Part shown: piece by piece, positions 49,101 to 61,234 of the stretch | Numbering within the stretch: the first letter of the stretch is position 1 | Layout: each line of letters starts with the position of its first letter | Assembly (NCBI GenBank): GCA_037179335.1 | Contig: JAKZHN010000064.1 | Location: 21,094 to 85,093, forward strand | Reading direction: 5' to 3' | From: Cyclaneusma minus | Lineage: Eukaryota; Ascomycota; Leotiomycetes; Marthamycetales; Marthamycetaceae | Length of the DNA: 64,000 bases | Translations under genes and position numbers: made by a program | Notes under the pieces: generated by a model | Database searches by the model: none | Told to the model about the DNA's origin: nothing | Seen by the model: only the letters and a program-made list of their open reading frames with translations

Positions 49101-49145
49101 ATGGTTGGGTCTTTGGCCATTTTGCTCAGGGCGTCTATGGCCTGA
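49101..49145 (+). CDS. Candidate short peptide of array F unit 4 (14 residues)
   Basis: The ATG is 64 bp after the TATA box. The peptide is MVGSLAILLRASMA, then TGA, the same length as unit 3 with five substitutions. Coding status unproven. Confidence 0.28.
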   Translation: MVGSLAILLRASMA

Positions 49146-52100
49146 CTTGGTCTGATTGTTCTTTTCTGGAGTGAGGAATTGAGATGGCTACTAGCATTGA
49201 AACTTTGAAAACTGTAGGTTGTGAGGTAGCCGTATCTTTCTATTTCGGGCCTCCTACTGCTGTTATTTTAATGCAGCTGCTGTTGCTTGCGTATTTGCTA
49301 TTGCCAGGGATCTGCGCAATATAAATCATGTGACGCGCGTCATAGCGTCGAGCTATGAAAGGGTGCTGCATCTTGACTGTTTTGTGACCAAGAAAAGACA
49401 TCTGCCTGGACAGGCCTACATTGGCTGGCTCTGGCATTGTTCCTGGGCGCCTACTCTACCGCTTGAATGCCTCTTTGGAGTGGGGAGGCGGATGACAGTA
49501 ATCGAGATTCTGGATTATAGATTGTAGCCGTCTCTTTGTGTTTCGAACTTCCTATTGCTGCTGTCATCTCCATGCAGCTGTTGTTGTTTGGCATCATGCC
49601 TGTTGCTGGGAGCGTGTGTGGTGCGAATCATGTGACGCACTTCATAGCTTCGAGCTATAAAAGGGTGCTGCATCTTGACTGTTTTGTGGCCAATAGAAGA
49701 TAGCGATGATGGCTGGGTATTTGTCATCTCGGCCTGGACATTACGGCCTGCCTTTTCTCATTCTCGTAGGGTGAAACCTTTTGGTGACAGAGGTTAGAGG
49801 AGTTGCCCTGATTCGAAATCCGGCAAGTTGGGTCCGTACCTTTGTGTTTTGAGGTTCCTACTGCTGTTACGGCTGTTATGCTGCTGCCGCTTGTCGTCCT
49901 TGCTGTTACCAGGAACGCATGCGATGCGAATCATGTGATATGGTGCATAGCTTTTAGCTATAAAAGGATGCTGCCTATCGCTGGTTTTGTGAATAAGAAA
50001 ACAACGCTTTCAAAAGTTGTTTTATGCTGGGCTTTTGCCACCTTTGCCCAAGGCGCCTACGGCCTGGCCTGACCTGAGCTGCTTGTTTCTCCATGTCGTC
50101 AGGAGTCTAGTTGAATAGCACGACCCAGAATCTGCAAGTCTCCTGTCGAGATCTCTTTCTCCCCCTAGAATCTCTCTTTACTCTTACGATAGTTATGCTG
50201 CTGTCATTAGTTATCCTCTATGTTGCCAAAGACGTGTGCCGATGTAGATCATGTGACGCAGATCATAGCTTTAGCTATAAAAAAGTCTTCTGTGTTGACA
50301 ATCTTGTCGGTAAGAGAATTGCGGGGATCATTCACCAGTCATGCTCAAGCCTTTCGCATTTTGCTTAGGGCTTCTACGGCCTGGCTTCCTCAATCTTCTT
50401 TGCTGAGACTTGAGACCCTCTGATGAGAGATGACAAGTTAGTTGCCATGATTCTAATTCTGTAGGTGGCGTCAGTTCCCCTTTGTCCCTGGCTGCATATC
50501 ACGGGCTTGTCGCTACCGTTAGCTACTGTCGCTTCGCATCGTTGCTGTTGTACTGGCGTCACAAATGAATACAGTGCAATCATGTGACCCACACCATAGC
50601 CTCGACCTATAAAAGAGTGCTGCTCGTCGACTTTTTTGTGGCCAAGAAAGAAACCTAAGTGAAAATCAGTGAATGGCTGAGTCTTTGCCACTTTGGCTTA
50701 GGTAGGATATCTACGGCCTGGCTTTCTCATCCTCATTTGGTGAGACCCCTAGTAAGAGATGACAAGTCAGTTTCCATGATTCCGACTCTGTAAAGTGTAA
50801 ATGGTGTTTTGTCCCTGGCCGTATCTCACTGTCTTATTATTACCGGTTAGCTATTATCGCTCGGCATCCGTGCTGTCGGACTAACTAAAGTGGAACCATA
50901 GACAAATACAATACAATCATGTGACCAAGGGCATAGCTTCGAGCTATAAAAGGAGGCTGCCTGCTACATGTTTTATGGCCAAGAAAAGCGAAACCTTGCA
51001 AAAAGCCGAATGCTTGATTCTGGCAACTTGGCTAGGACTTCTACGACCCGACCTTTTGTTTTGGTGAGATCCTTCGGTGAGAGAGGTTAAGTGAGCTATC
51101 CTAATTCGGAATCCGTGACTTATGTCTGTCACCAACGTTTTGCTGCTGTCACTTGTCATCCCTGCTGCTATACTTACTAAAACAGAGCCAAAGACAAATC
51201 CAGTGCAATCATGTGATTTGCGAAACGGCTTCAAGCTACATAAGGAGGCTCTCTTTCGAGGCTTCGGTGGCCAAGAAAGAAAACCATGCGTTTTCACAGA
51301 CGATGGCTGAGTCTTTGAAACCTTGGCTTCGACTTCTACGGCTTGGCTCTCATTCTTCTCTTCTGCTGAGACCCTCTAATGAAAAGGGTTAAGTGAGCTA
51401 TCCTGATCCGGGATTCGGGAAGTTGCGTCTGTCACCAACGTTCTGGTGCCCTCGCTTCGTATCTTTGCTGTTGTGGTAACTAAGTTAGAGCCATAGATAA
51501 ATCCGGTACAATTATGTGACCCACCATAAAGCCTCGAGCTATAAAAGTGATCTTCCTTTGACTTCTTTTGTGGCCAAGAAAAACGAAGTTTCACATCGCA
51601 TATGATGGAGTGGGGTTTTCGAATTTTCTTCTGAGCGCACGTACTCGACGGCTTGGTCTTCTCGTTCTTCGGGCTACGAATGGAGTCAAGTCATGGTTAT
51701 TGGTTACCAAGATCGAAGATATGTACGTCCATTTATTTTCTTTGTGTCTCGAATTCACATGCTATCGTCGTCATCATCCAGCTACTATCGTTTGTGACTC
51801 TTGCTGTCGGAAGCAGACAAACAAAATTCTGTCACGTGCTTTGAGGCTTGGCTCTGGGCTGTAAAAGGGAGCTGCCTCTTGATGATTCTGTGGTCAAGAA
51901 TCCAGTGTACTTCCACTCGTTGCGATTCATCCGAAGACTGTAGCGAAGATGTGGCAGCCATTGATGGTTTGCGGCTTCAGCACTTTCCTCAGGGTTTCTA
52001 CAAGCGGTTCCAGAATTCTTAGTTGTGAAGGGTCAGCGTGTGGCTACTCCAAGATCCAGAGTTTCAGGAGTTACTCACCTCTGTCTTCTTTATGTTGCAA

Positions 52101-52340
52101 ACTCCCGTGCCGTTGCCGCCGCCTTTACCTATTGTTGCTTGTCATTCTTGCTGTTGTTCTTCATCCTTGCTCTTCGAGAAGATCAAAGCGGTATTATCAT
52201 GTGACCTAGGACATAGCTTCAAAGTTATAAAAGATCGCTGCCCGTTGGCTATCTTGTGGCCAAGAAATAATTCTACCAAACCAGACGACCAAGTATGACT
52301 GGGCCTTTGCCACCTCCCCTAGGGCTTCTACGATGTAGCC

Positions 52341-53400
52341 TACTCGACCCTTTCTAAATTGGGAACTCAAGTAATGCCCATCTGCCTTCAGATCTCGTAA
52401 GGTGATCAACCCTACGTCCGAAGTCTCATTGCTAAGAGTGAGAGTTCGGCTTCTTTTGAGACCTGAAGTATGCTGTTTAAGACGGATAAAGAGGATGGTC
52501 TGGTACCCGTGGTAGATACTCATGGTCGACGGTGGTGCTTTGCAACGACAGCAGCTTTGCTTGGCGAGAAAATCGCCGTTCGAGAGCCGCCAGAAAAACT
52601 GCCCCGCCGACTCCTAAGATCTAGGTACATCTCTCTGCAAGGTGTGCTCTAAAGGTCTACCCGAGGACATCGCAACTCCCAGGTATTACTGGCAGACCAT
52701 GCTCAAAGCCGTTAATACAGGCTTGACTTGAAGTTCAAGTATGGATAGAGACGTGTGGTGTTTTTAAACCCGAAGTCAAAATATTCAATCACGTGGCTAA
52801 CTCCCAGCAATACCCAGTGAGCCAGGTGATCTGCTTCATCGGCTAAGTCCAATACTATCCAAAAGCCTGTGAATTATCTGATAGTTCAACAAGTGACACC
52901 TTGCCCATAGCGCTGGCTTTGTCGCTGTCCTGATTGGCACATCTCTATAAAAATTACCCTCACCTCCGTGGTGACGGTCAACTCTCGATTCCGACAAATC
53001 CTTGACCGATTTCCGCAACTAGAGTAAAGTGACCAGGACAAGAGCTCCAATTGGCGGAAGCCGAGAATGGGGTAGTCGCAGCTAGATTTGATCTTCACCG
53101 GCTCTTACCTTTTGGATGTCGTGATGAGCGTGAAGCAGATCACGCACAAGAGATTGTTTGCCATGCGACAGTGAGGTTTCTGAGTAAGGGTAACATGCAC
53201 AATTCATAATGACGTACTTGAGAGACGGTGTGTCGACTTGCTGACAACAAATGTGAAACTTTTAAGACCTGATTTGCGAGCCCTGCTGCCAAACTACCTC
53301 TGACGCTGTGCTGGATTCTAAACGGGCTGAGTGAGTGAAAAACTCACGTAACCTTAAGAGTTAAGAGGTTTCAAGTTCGGTCAAAGACCATCAGTGTCCT
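52341..53400. other. Decayed cassette remnants, no gene
   Basis: Scattered short matches to array words (CACGTGG near 52792) but no clear TATA-cassette order and no supported ORF. Confidence 0.35.
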
Positions 53401-54800
53401 CCGGAGTCCCTACATACTATTGGGAAAAGAAAGATATAACTATTGAAGGCAGCAGCTATTCTTACACCCCCAGATGAAGGCCGCGAAGCTCAGACTGCGA
53501 ACTCTGATCATGTGATCTAAGCGCTCCCAAGCCACCGGCCAAAGTTATAAAATAAGTGGGAAAAGCTTTTCAAATAAGCGCGCGTGCAAATGACCTGCAA
53601 AGAGTGCAAACGCAAAATTACCGATCTTAATCGCTGGCAGGGCAGGAAGCAGGGCCAACACTAAGTACATCCACAAAGGCGGCACTAAAGCCCCAATACC
53701 GACCAGGACACTGATATATTCACCAAGGAAGTTCAATCTGCAAACTTGAGAGAAATTTTGCAAGACTCCATAGACCTTGAACGTCACAATTCTTAAGCTT
53801 CATGACAGCAGGGAAGACTCACTCCTGGATCCATCTGAGATCCAGACATCCGCTTTACCAATTCCAATACTCTACTCCGCCTCTCTCTTTTCCACAAGCT
53901 GCAGCCTCTAGTCTCTAGTCTCGCCTGAAATTATGATAGCGTGGTTCGCCAAAGCTCTTGGCATCTTCTCATTGTCCAGTGAAATGGACTCATCGTCAAC
54001 ACTGACTTTGGTCACCAGAACTGTTCTTTGTAGAGAGGAAGAAGGGCGTAAGAGAGATAGCTCGCCATTTATACCTTCCGTTTCAGTGTCAATTTTCGAC
54101 TGAAATGGAGAGTGAGTAGTAAAATAAGCCCCGAACGAGTGAATCGACACGTGATATGGTTTTGGCCAGGCGGATGGCAAAGGGGCTTGCGGGTCGCCTA
54201 TAAATACTGGAGTTCAAGGCCCCGCAAGAAAGCAAAAGCCGAGGGCCAAAAAGGGATGAAAAAGGGATGGTACCCACTCACTTACGCCCGAAGGAGAGGG
54301 ACAAGGTACTCACATAGCTCAACCTCCACCTAGAGGGGTTCTCAAATACATCTTTTTGCTTGCTTGCTCGACGACGTGAAGGTTCTGAATGACGTCGACA
54401 GTAGAAAGCAGCATCGACGGTAACAACAGTTAGATCTGCCGCAGTCGACCAAACCAGTTTGATACGAGACTTACTCGTCACTTATCCTAGAGGAGTTTCC
54501 AGTGACTAGGCTAGACACAGAAGCTTCGTGGGCGAAGAACATCGGGAGCAGCAGAAGGATTGGCTTTCTTTGGCAGACCCGAATTGCGGATCTGTACGCT
54601 CTTTTATAGCTCCCAAGGCCCAAAGAACCGAGAGCATGTTACTGAAATAGAGTACACACGTGACCACCATAATCAACCCAGCCCTGTGGCCCAGAAAGGG
54701 TATAAATACCATGCTCTGTGCCCTGGAAATGAATCTCCAAGTGGTCAACTACCTACCCACAATGGAAAGCGAAGTTCTTCGCAGGCACTGCATCATTATC
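53400..54800. repeat. Cluster E: isolated and divergent TATA cassettes
   Basis: A plus-strand cassette with ATCATGTGATC then TATAAAATAAG at 53546. Two divergent pairs follow: minus TATA at 54068-54074 and plus TATA at 54199-54206 around CACGTG at 54148-54153; minus TATA at 54601-54608 and plus TATA at 54701-54708 around CACGTG at 54657-54662. Small ORFs lie downstream on both strands (for example 53908-54180 minus) without recognisable features. Confidence 0.55.
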
Positions 54801-55369
54801 TTGCAGAAGTATCACCTTTTGAGTTCTGAGGCTTGAGAGAAAAGCTGAAAAGTAGCTGCATCCTGAGAAATTTTGGCATATGCAATATCTGGGAACCGGT
54901 GCAATTCGTTCGACAACAAGCGGTGGTCTTGACAGTGGCTGGTATGATCAACAGTAGGAGCGATTGAGACGCGCGAGTGGCAGGATGGGACAAACCTGAA
55001 ATGATATGCGGATGTTGCTTCATTCGAGCGAAGATGTTGTCTCGAATAACCCTAGACAAGAAGTAGGCGTATCAGCCTGGATCCCGTACGGACCAACGCG
55101 TCTTTTCGGTCCTATGGAGCTTTGGAGTGGACAAGAGACTGCTGCTCCACCTTCCAGGACTGTCGAACCTACAAGGTTCAGGGTTCTACGCGCGTAGCAG
55201 GGGGTTCAACGTGTTGTATTCGTCTAAGGATCAAAGATGGAGGGCGCGCTGCCAGACCTTAAGGGTCTGGAAACGCTTCCCCAATTGCGCTAGCTAGCGC
55301 CAGTGTTAAGCGCTAACTGGTATGTGGCATCCACGTATTTCAACCGTCCTAGCTATTTTAATACTGGGA
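54801..55369. other. Transition to AT-rich block, no gene
   Basis: Normal-GC sequence up to about 55330, with a GCGCTAGCTAGCGC palindrome near 55290, then an abrupt change to RIP-type AT-rich DNA. Confidence 0.4.
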
Positions 55370-56504
55370 ACTCTTTTTTTATAATGCTTATTTACTATAA
55401 TCTGTAGCTAGCTAATTAAGTTATTCTTTAATTTTTTTTCTACAATTTATTTATTTTTGCATTTTGACTTTAAAGGTATTTAAATTAATATTTTTTAAGG
55501 GCGTTATTATAATTAATTTTAATTATAGCATTAACTGGATTATTATAACCATTAATTTATTATATATTTTGGATTTTCTTAAGCTTATAGCTTTTCTTAA
55601 AATATAGCATATTTATTATTAGCCTTTTTTCTATTATTATTTTTAATTTAATTAAGCAATTATACAAATTAAATAAATTTATATAAATTACCGTTGGGGC
55701 CGGAGAAAATTTAAATTGCTTTAAACTTTTAAATAAAATGGTGTTTATAGCTATGGCTATATTTAAAGCTTATATAGCTGCTAGGATTTTATTTATTAGT
55801 ATACTCCTGGTTATTTTTTTTGAATTTGATTAAGCTTTAATAAATTAGATTTCCAGTAATTTGAAAAATATAATTTTGCTTATTTATTTTCTTGTTTGCA
55901 ATAATAATAGAATATTTAATTTGGGAATTTTGATTTTGATTATTGGTAAAGCTTTTGTTTGCAAAAGCAAAAATTTTAATTTTGGATAAATTCAATTTAA
56001 TATATAGCAGGCTATATTTTAAATTCTCTAAGCATCATTTAAGAAATTTATTTAATGCCAAATATGTTTTTTAAATAAATTCCTTTTGCTTTTAAATTGC
56101 TATAAATAATTTATAATTGGATTTTGGCTAAATAATTATAACTATATAAGCATTATAGGCTGTATACTTTATATAATTGTATTTTATAATCAAAATATTA
56201 AAATCCACAAATTTAATATTTTGTTTTTGCTCCTTTAGGCAAAGATATATAAAGCAATTTTTATTTAAACTTAAAATATAGTTATTAAATAAAAGGAAAT
56301 AATTTATAATTAATTTTCTTTTGAATTTAATATTAAAATTAATTTTATAGAATTTAGATTTTTTAAATTCAATTTATATAATATTATACAATTAAAGGAT
56401 ATTATTAATTTATATTTTAATAATTGCAAAAAACAATTGATTTTGCTAAAAAGCAAGCATAAATTATAATTAAATATTTTTAAAAATAATTAAATAAAAT
56501 AATA

Positions 56505-56696
56505 TATCGGAAATAAGTGGATATAAGGGCATAGAATAAGGGTGTAAGAGACGTTTTATTATGCTTAAAAAGATTAAAATAATTGGTACTTTAAAATGAG
56601 AATATTTTTATTATGCGGACGCTAGTTTTTTTCGGGTTTAGCTATTATATATAATGGCTATATTATAATAATTGCTATTGCATTTATGTTTTAATA
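56505..56696 (-). repeat. Inverted LTR related to the LTR at 61235
   Basis: On the minus strand it reads ATTAAAACATAAATGCAATA, then CTAGCGTCCGCATAATAAAA and CTTACACCCTTATT, matching 61235-61423 in order. No primer-binding-site word follows it, so it may be a 3' or solo LTR. End positions are approximate. Confidence 0.6.
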
Positions 56697-58997
56697 TATT
56701 TTTATAAAATTAGCTTTTTATAGTTTTATATAACGAGTTTTAGTATTTTTATAAATTTTATAAATTTGATTTAATAAAGCGGCTTTATTAACCCATTTAT
56801 TGTTATTTTATTCATAGAAATATATTTAATTCTAAGGTGTGTTTTAATTCTGAATTAAATAATATATTATATTTATATATTTGGAGCGTTTATAGAGTTT
56901 TGGATTTTTAATTATATAAAGAGATTTTTAATTATTTTTAAGCATTTGGATAAATTATGGATTTTTTTAATAAACTAAAGAAATTTTAAATTTTTGAAAA
57001 TTTGATTAAGCTATTGGCTTTATTTAATATAATTGGATAGAGCGATATATTTGAATTTGATTAAAAAAATGAAAATATATTATTATTTTTTGCTTTTTTA
57101 TAATATTAATTTGCTATAAAATATAGTAATAATATTAAATACGCTTATTTAATTAATTTTATTATTAATTTAATTAAAATTTAAATAAATTACCAATTTA
57201 TAATATGCTTTTTCAGGATTATAGCGTATTTTATAGGAAATTATTAAATTAATATAATGCAATAGATTTTTAAAAGCATAGCTATAATGCATTAATGGAT
57301 TATTTATATATTGGGCAAGTTTTTCAATTGCAAAAGCAATATTTAAGCAAGTGAAAATTATAGTAAATATAAAATTTTTAATAATTTACTGGTATTTTTT
57401 AATATTTATACGCTTTTTTAATTTTTTATTAGGTTTTAATTGTTTTTTTAGATTTGGAATTTAATTAATTTAAATTATTTAAATTATTAGCAGAATTAGC
57501 AAAAAGTGAAATTATAAGTATATTTAATATTATGCAAATTAATATAAATATTGGTATTTTTTTAATTGCGGCCGATATATTATATTATAGCGTTTTTAAT
57601 ATACTATGCTGAAATTTATTTAATATGCTAAATTATAGTGTTTTTGGTGTATTAAAAATTAATTTATTTAACAAATTAAATTATAGTTTTTTTAATATAC
57701 TATATTGCGATAAATTGTTTAATATATATTGTGATAAAAAATTAAATTTATTATGAGTAGCCTTTGACTTTTTTATAGCATTGGTATTTAATTGCTTAAT
57801 ATTAAGGTTTGTTTTTATAGGATTCTATTGCTTTTATTTAATTATTTTATTTTGGTTATTTAAAAGTTTATAGATTTTTAAATTAAATTTTGATTTTAAT
57901 TTTAATTTTCAAATTTTAATTTTAAAAAATAAAAAATAAATTATTTTATAATAGTATTAAAGTATTTTATAAAAATATTAAAGTAATTAATATTAATAAA
58001 CTTATAATATAATTGGTTTTTAAAAATAATTTTTAAATTAAAATAAAAGGCGTATAAAAATCCAAATATTTTAATATTATTAATATAAAATGGAAAGTTT
58101 TTTTAAATTTTTTTGAAACTGATAAAATGGCTTTTAATAATTGAATTAATAAAGGCGTTATTGCGAATATAAATATTATATTTGGCAGTTTTATTTTAAA
58201 ACTTTAATAGCAGTTTTATTTTTTTAAACAAAGCTTGAATATTAGCTTTTAATTATTGAATTTTTTATTTTGCAAAGCTAAGTTAATAAAATAAAGCTAT
58301 TATAATAAATTGCGTTTTATTTTTTTTAATATAAATTCATTATTTAATTGCTTTAAAAAATTTAAAAAATTTAAAAATATTATTATTATAAATTGGTTTA
58401 AATTTGTTTTCAATTGATTTTTAATTTGTAAAATTTATTTTTAAAAAATTTAAATAATGTTATTTTTAATGGCTAATAAAATAGCCCAAATCTTTTATAT
58501 AAAATTATTAATAATATATAGGAAATACCGGTTTTTATAAAGGAAATAAAAAAAGGATTTAGCAATATTAAATTGGATAAATATAAATTTATTTCTTTTC
58601 GAAAAAATTAAATTAAATTTGATAAAAATATATATTTAATAAATTTTATAATTAGCTAAAAAGGGGATTTTAATGAACTTTTCTAATATAGTGATTTTAT
58701 AAGTATTGCTAATTATAATATTATTAAGGTGGCAGAGTTTTTTGTATTATAAATTAAAGATCTTTAATTTAAAAAGCGTAAAATTTGGAGATTTTAAAAA
58801 AGGGGAAAAAATTATAAAAGGAGTGTTAATTATAATAGTATTTAATTTGGCAATGAAAATATAGCTTTTGTATTTTTAATTTATATTAAATATAATATAT
58901 AATTTATGATTTATAATTGCATTAATGATTTAATTTTTTTTATGTATTTTTTTTATTAAAATAATTTAATAAACTAGTTATATATAGTTTTTATTGG

Positions 58998-59105
58998 AGT
59001 GCCCCCGCGTCGGTCCGAACCGGAATGCTGCGGGCCCGGAGCTTTATAAAGCTCCGGGCACGGGACACACTTACGTCCCTAGCACGTGCGTATAAGCAAG
59101 GGAGC
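58998..59105. other. GC-rich island with a hairpin inside RIP DNA
   Basis: About 108 bp of high GC sits in very AT-rich DNA. It contains the near-perfect palindrome CCCGGAGCTTTATAAAGCTC (completed by CGGG) and TCGGTCCGAACCGGA. Origin unknown; it may be a small insertion that escaped RIP. Confidence 0.6.
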
Positions 59106-61234
59106 CATTTATATATTTGGCATTATAAAATAGCTTTTTTTCCTTTTTCTAAGTATTTAATATATTTAAAAAAAATAATTTGCATTAATTTCTAATAAAT
59201 TATAATTATTAATATATAATATTATATTAATAATATTGCAATTCTTTTTTATAAATACTATATTTGCTAGCAAATGCTATATTTGCTATTAAATAAAAAA
59301 AAATCACGGACGCTATATTTATATTAACGAATAATACTTTTGCGAATATTATATTCATAATTAGCAAAGGCTATATTTACAGTATTAATTACTATGCCTA
59401 AATTATTTTGAAAATTTGAAAAAACCAATTAAGCTTTGCTATTAAATCGTTTTGCCTTTCCGCCATTATATTATTATTTATATATTATAATATAAAAAAA
59501 GCCGCTTTTACTTTTATTTATAAAAATTAATATAATTAATTTATTATAATAAAAATATATTTTTAAAGTAAAAAGCTGTAATATATTATAAATATTATAT
59601 TAAATAATTATAAAAAATAAAGCTAATATTATAATTAAGAAAAGCTAGCAAACTATTATTTAAAATTTGCTAAAAATAAAATATCTAGCCAATAATTTTA
59701 AAGCTTGCAATTAAGTTTATATTTATTTTAATTAGCTAAATAAATAAAAATTAATATAAAAAATTATTTTGCAAATATATAAAAGATTTTTAAAAACAGA
59801 TATTAAATAATTATTAATTTCGCTATAAATTTATATATTTAAAAAGTTGCCAATTATATATAAAAGCCTAAAAGTTTAATTAAATTAATATAGGCAAAGC
59901 TTTTTACCTTTTATTGCAAAATTATTTAAACTAGCCTTTTATATATAATTATATATATTAAAGCTATTTTTTTCGGCTTTATTTATAAATTATACCATTA
60001 TTAAAAATAGTTTTTCTAATTAAAGCAATTTTAATATAATTAAAAAAAAATTATTTCATAAAAGAAAAGAAAATTTAAAGCTTAAAAAACCAGCTTATAT
60101 TGCTTAATCCTGGAAAAATAAAAATAATAAATAAAAAGCCTTAATACTTTACAGCAATTACCAATCATTTAAAAATGGCAATAATAATAATAATGGTAAT
60201 CGTATTTATTAGTATCGCTAGCTATATGTTTTTATAAAAACCCGGAATATAAAATTAGCAAATGCCCTTTCTTCCCAATAGCTAAAAAAATATTTTAAAA
60301 TATTTTTTTAAAAGGCGTTATTAAGCCAATTACAGCTTTTAAAAAAGAGAAAGCTTATTCTATAAAGAAATAGCCAGCTATAAACGCGGCCGCAAATCCA
60401 AATTTTGGTCTTAAAAATAAAATAAAAAATATAGGCTATATTATTTAAAAGTTTATTAATTATATTAATAAAATTTCTAAATTTGAATAAATGGCCAATT
60501 TTAATACTATATTATATATAATTAACTTTTATTTACTTTTTAAAACTATAATGTTTTGCGCCTAAAAAGCTATTAAAATAAAAGGAAAATATTTATATTT
60601 TAATTAAATTAATATTATTTTAACAAGGGTTTAATTGAAAAAATAAGTTTTTAAAAATAATTTATATATTTCAAAGCTTGGTATTAATTTACTTTCGGAT
60701 AAAACATTATGCCAAAAGGGCTTATTAAATAATTTAAATAATTAAATCATATATTTTAAAAGCCTAATTAATTAAAACTTTATTTTAAAAGCCTTTATAT
60801 AAAAAGAATTATATATTATAAATTTTCTAATTAATCTAATTTTATTTGCATTGGTAATTAAATATATTAAAAATATTATAAATACTTTAGCTATTTTAGC
60901 TGCTAAAGCAATTAAAGCCGATAAAATTAATGAAAATACTATATAATAGGACAATTTAAAAAAAGCCAAATAATAAGCTCAGCTTTAAAATTATATTTTA
61001 TGTTATAAAAAATTTATATATGTAAATCCCGCCAAAATTAAATGATTTTTTAATATAATTAATATTAAAAATCAAATTATCTTTTTATTTATATTTTATT
61101 GCTATAAAAATTATATAACAGAAAAGATAATTAATAAAATCTTTGAAATTTTTGCCCTATATAAAAATAAACTATTTAAATTGGTTTATTTCAATATTGC
61201 TGGACTATTTTCCGTAAATTTATATAATAATAAT

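Larger units (their letters stand above)
48020..52340 (+). repeat. Array F: fourteen tandem TATA-cassette units, plus orientation, about 295-366 bp each
   Basis: TATA boxes (CTATAAAAGG in the best copies) start at 48073 (degenerate), 48405, 48713, 49037, 49354 (TATGAAA), 49656, 49959, 50276, 50608, 50945, 51237 (degenerate), 51540, 51860 (degenerate) and 52226. About 28 bp upstream of most is ATCATGTGAC, or CACGTG at 49008 and 51834. Upstream of that are CTGTCG/CTGCTGTCG words, paired 19 bp apart at 48638/48657. Downstream, GTGGCCAAGAAA recurs about 30-40 bp after the TATA box, then an ATG, then a conserved ACGGCCTG word, then a CTGTAAGTTG-like word. Homology continues through each whole unit, so these are duplicated cassettes. 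A fifteenth relative is at 53546. I recognise no known gene family. Confidence 0.85.
55370..61234. mobile_element. AT-rich RIP-degraded transposon DNA
   Basis: Very low GC, stops in all frames, long A/T runs: the same texture as the copia block at 23-36 kb. Contains an inverted copy of the 61235 LTR (listed separately) and a GC-rich island at 58998-59105. Repeated ATTATAGTGTTTTTAATATA-like strings near 57580-57740 may be eroded coding repeats. No domain could be read with confidence, so the element type is inferred from the LTR. Confidence 0.55.

Noticed and set aside
48020..52340. CRISPR-like array
   Set aside because: Units are about 300 bp and diverged throughout, not short identical repeats with unique spacers, and the host is a eukaryote.
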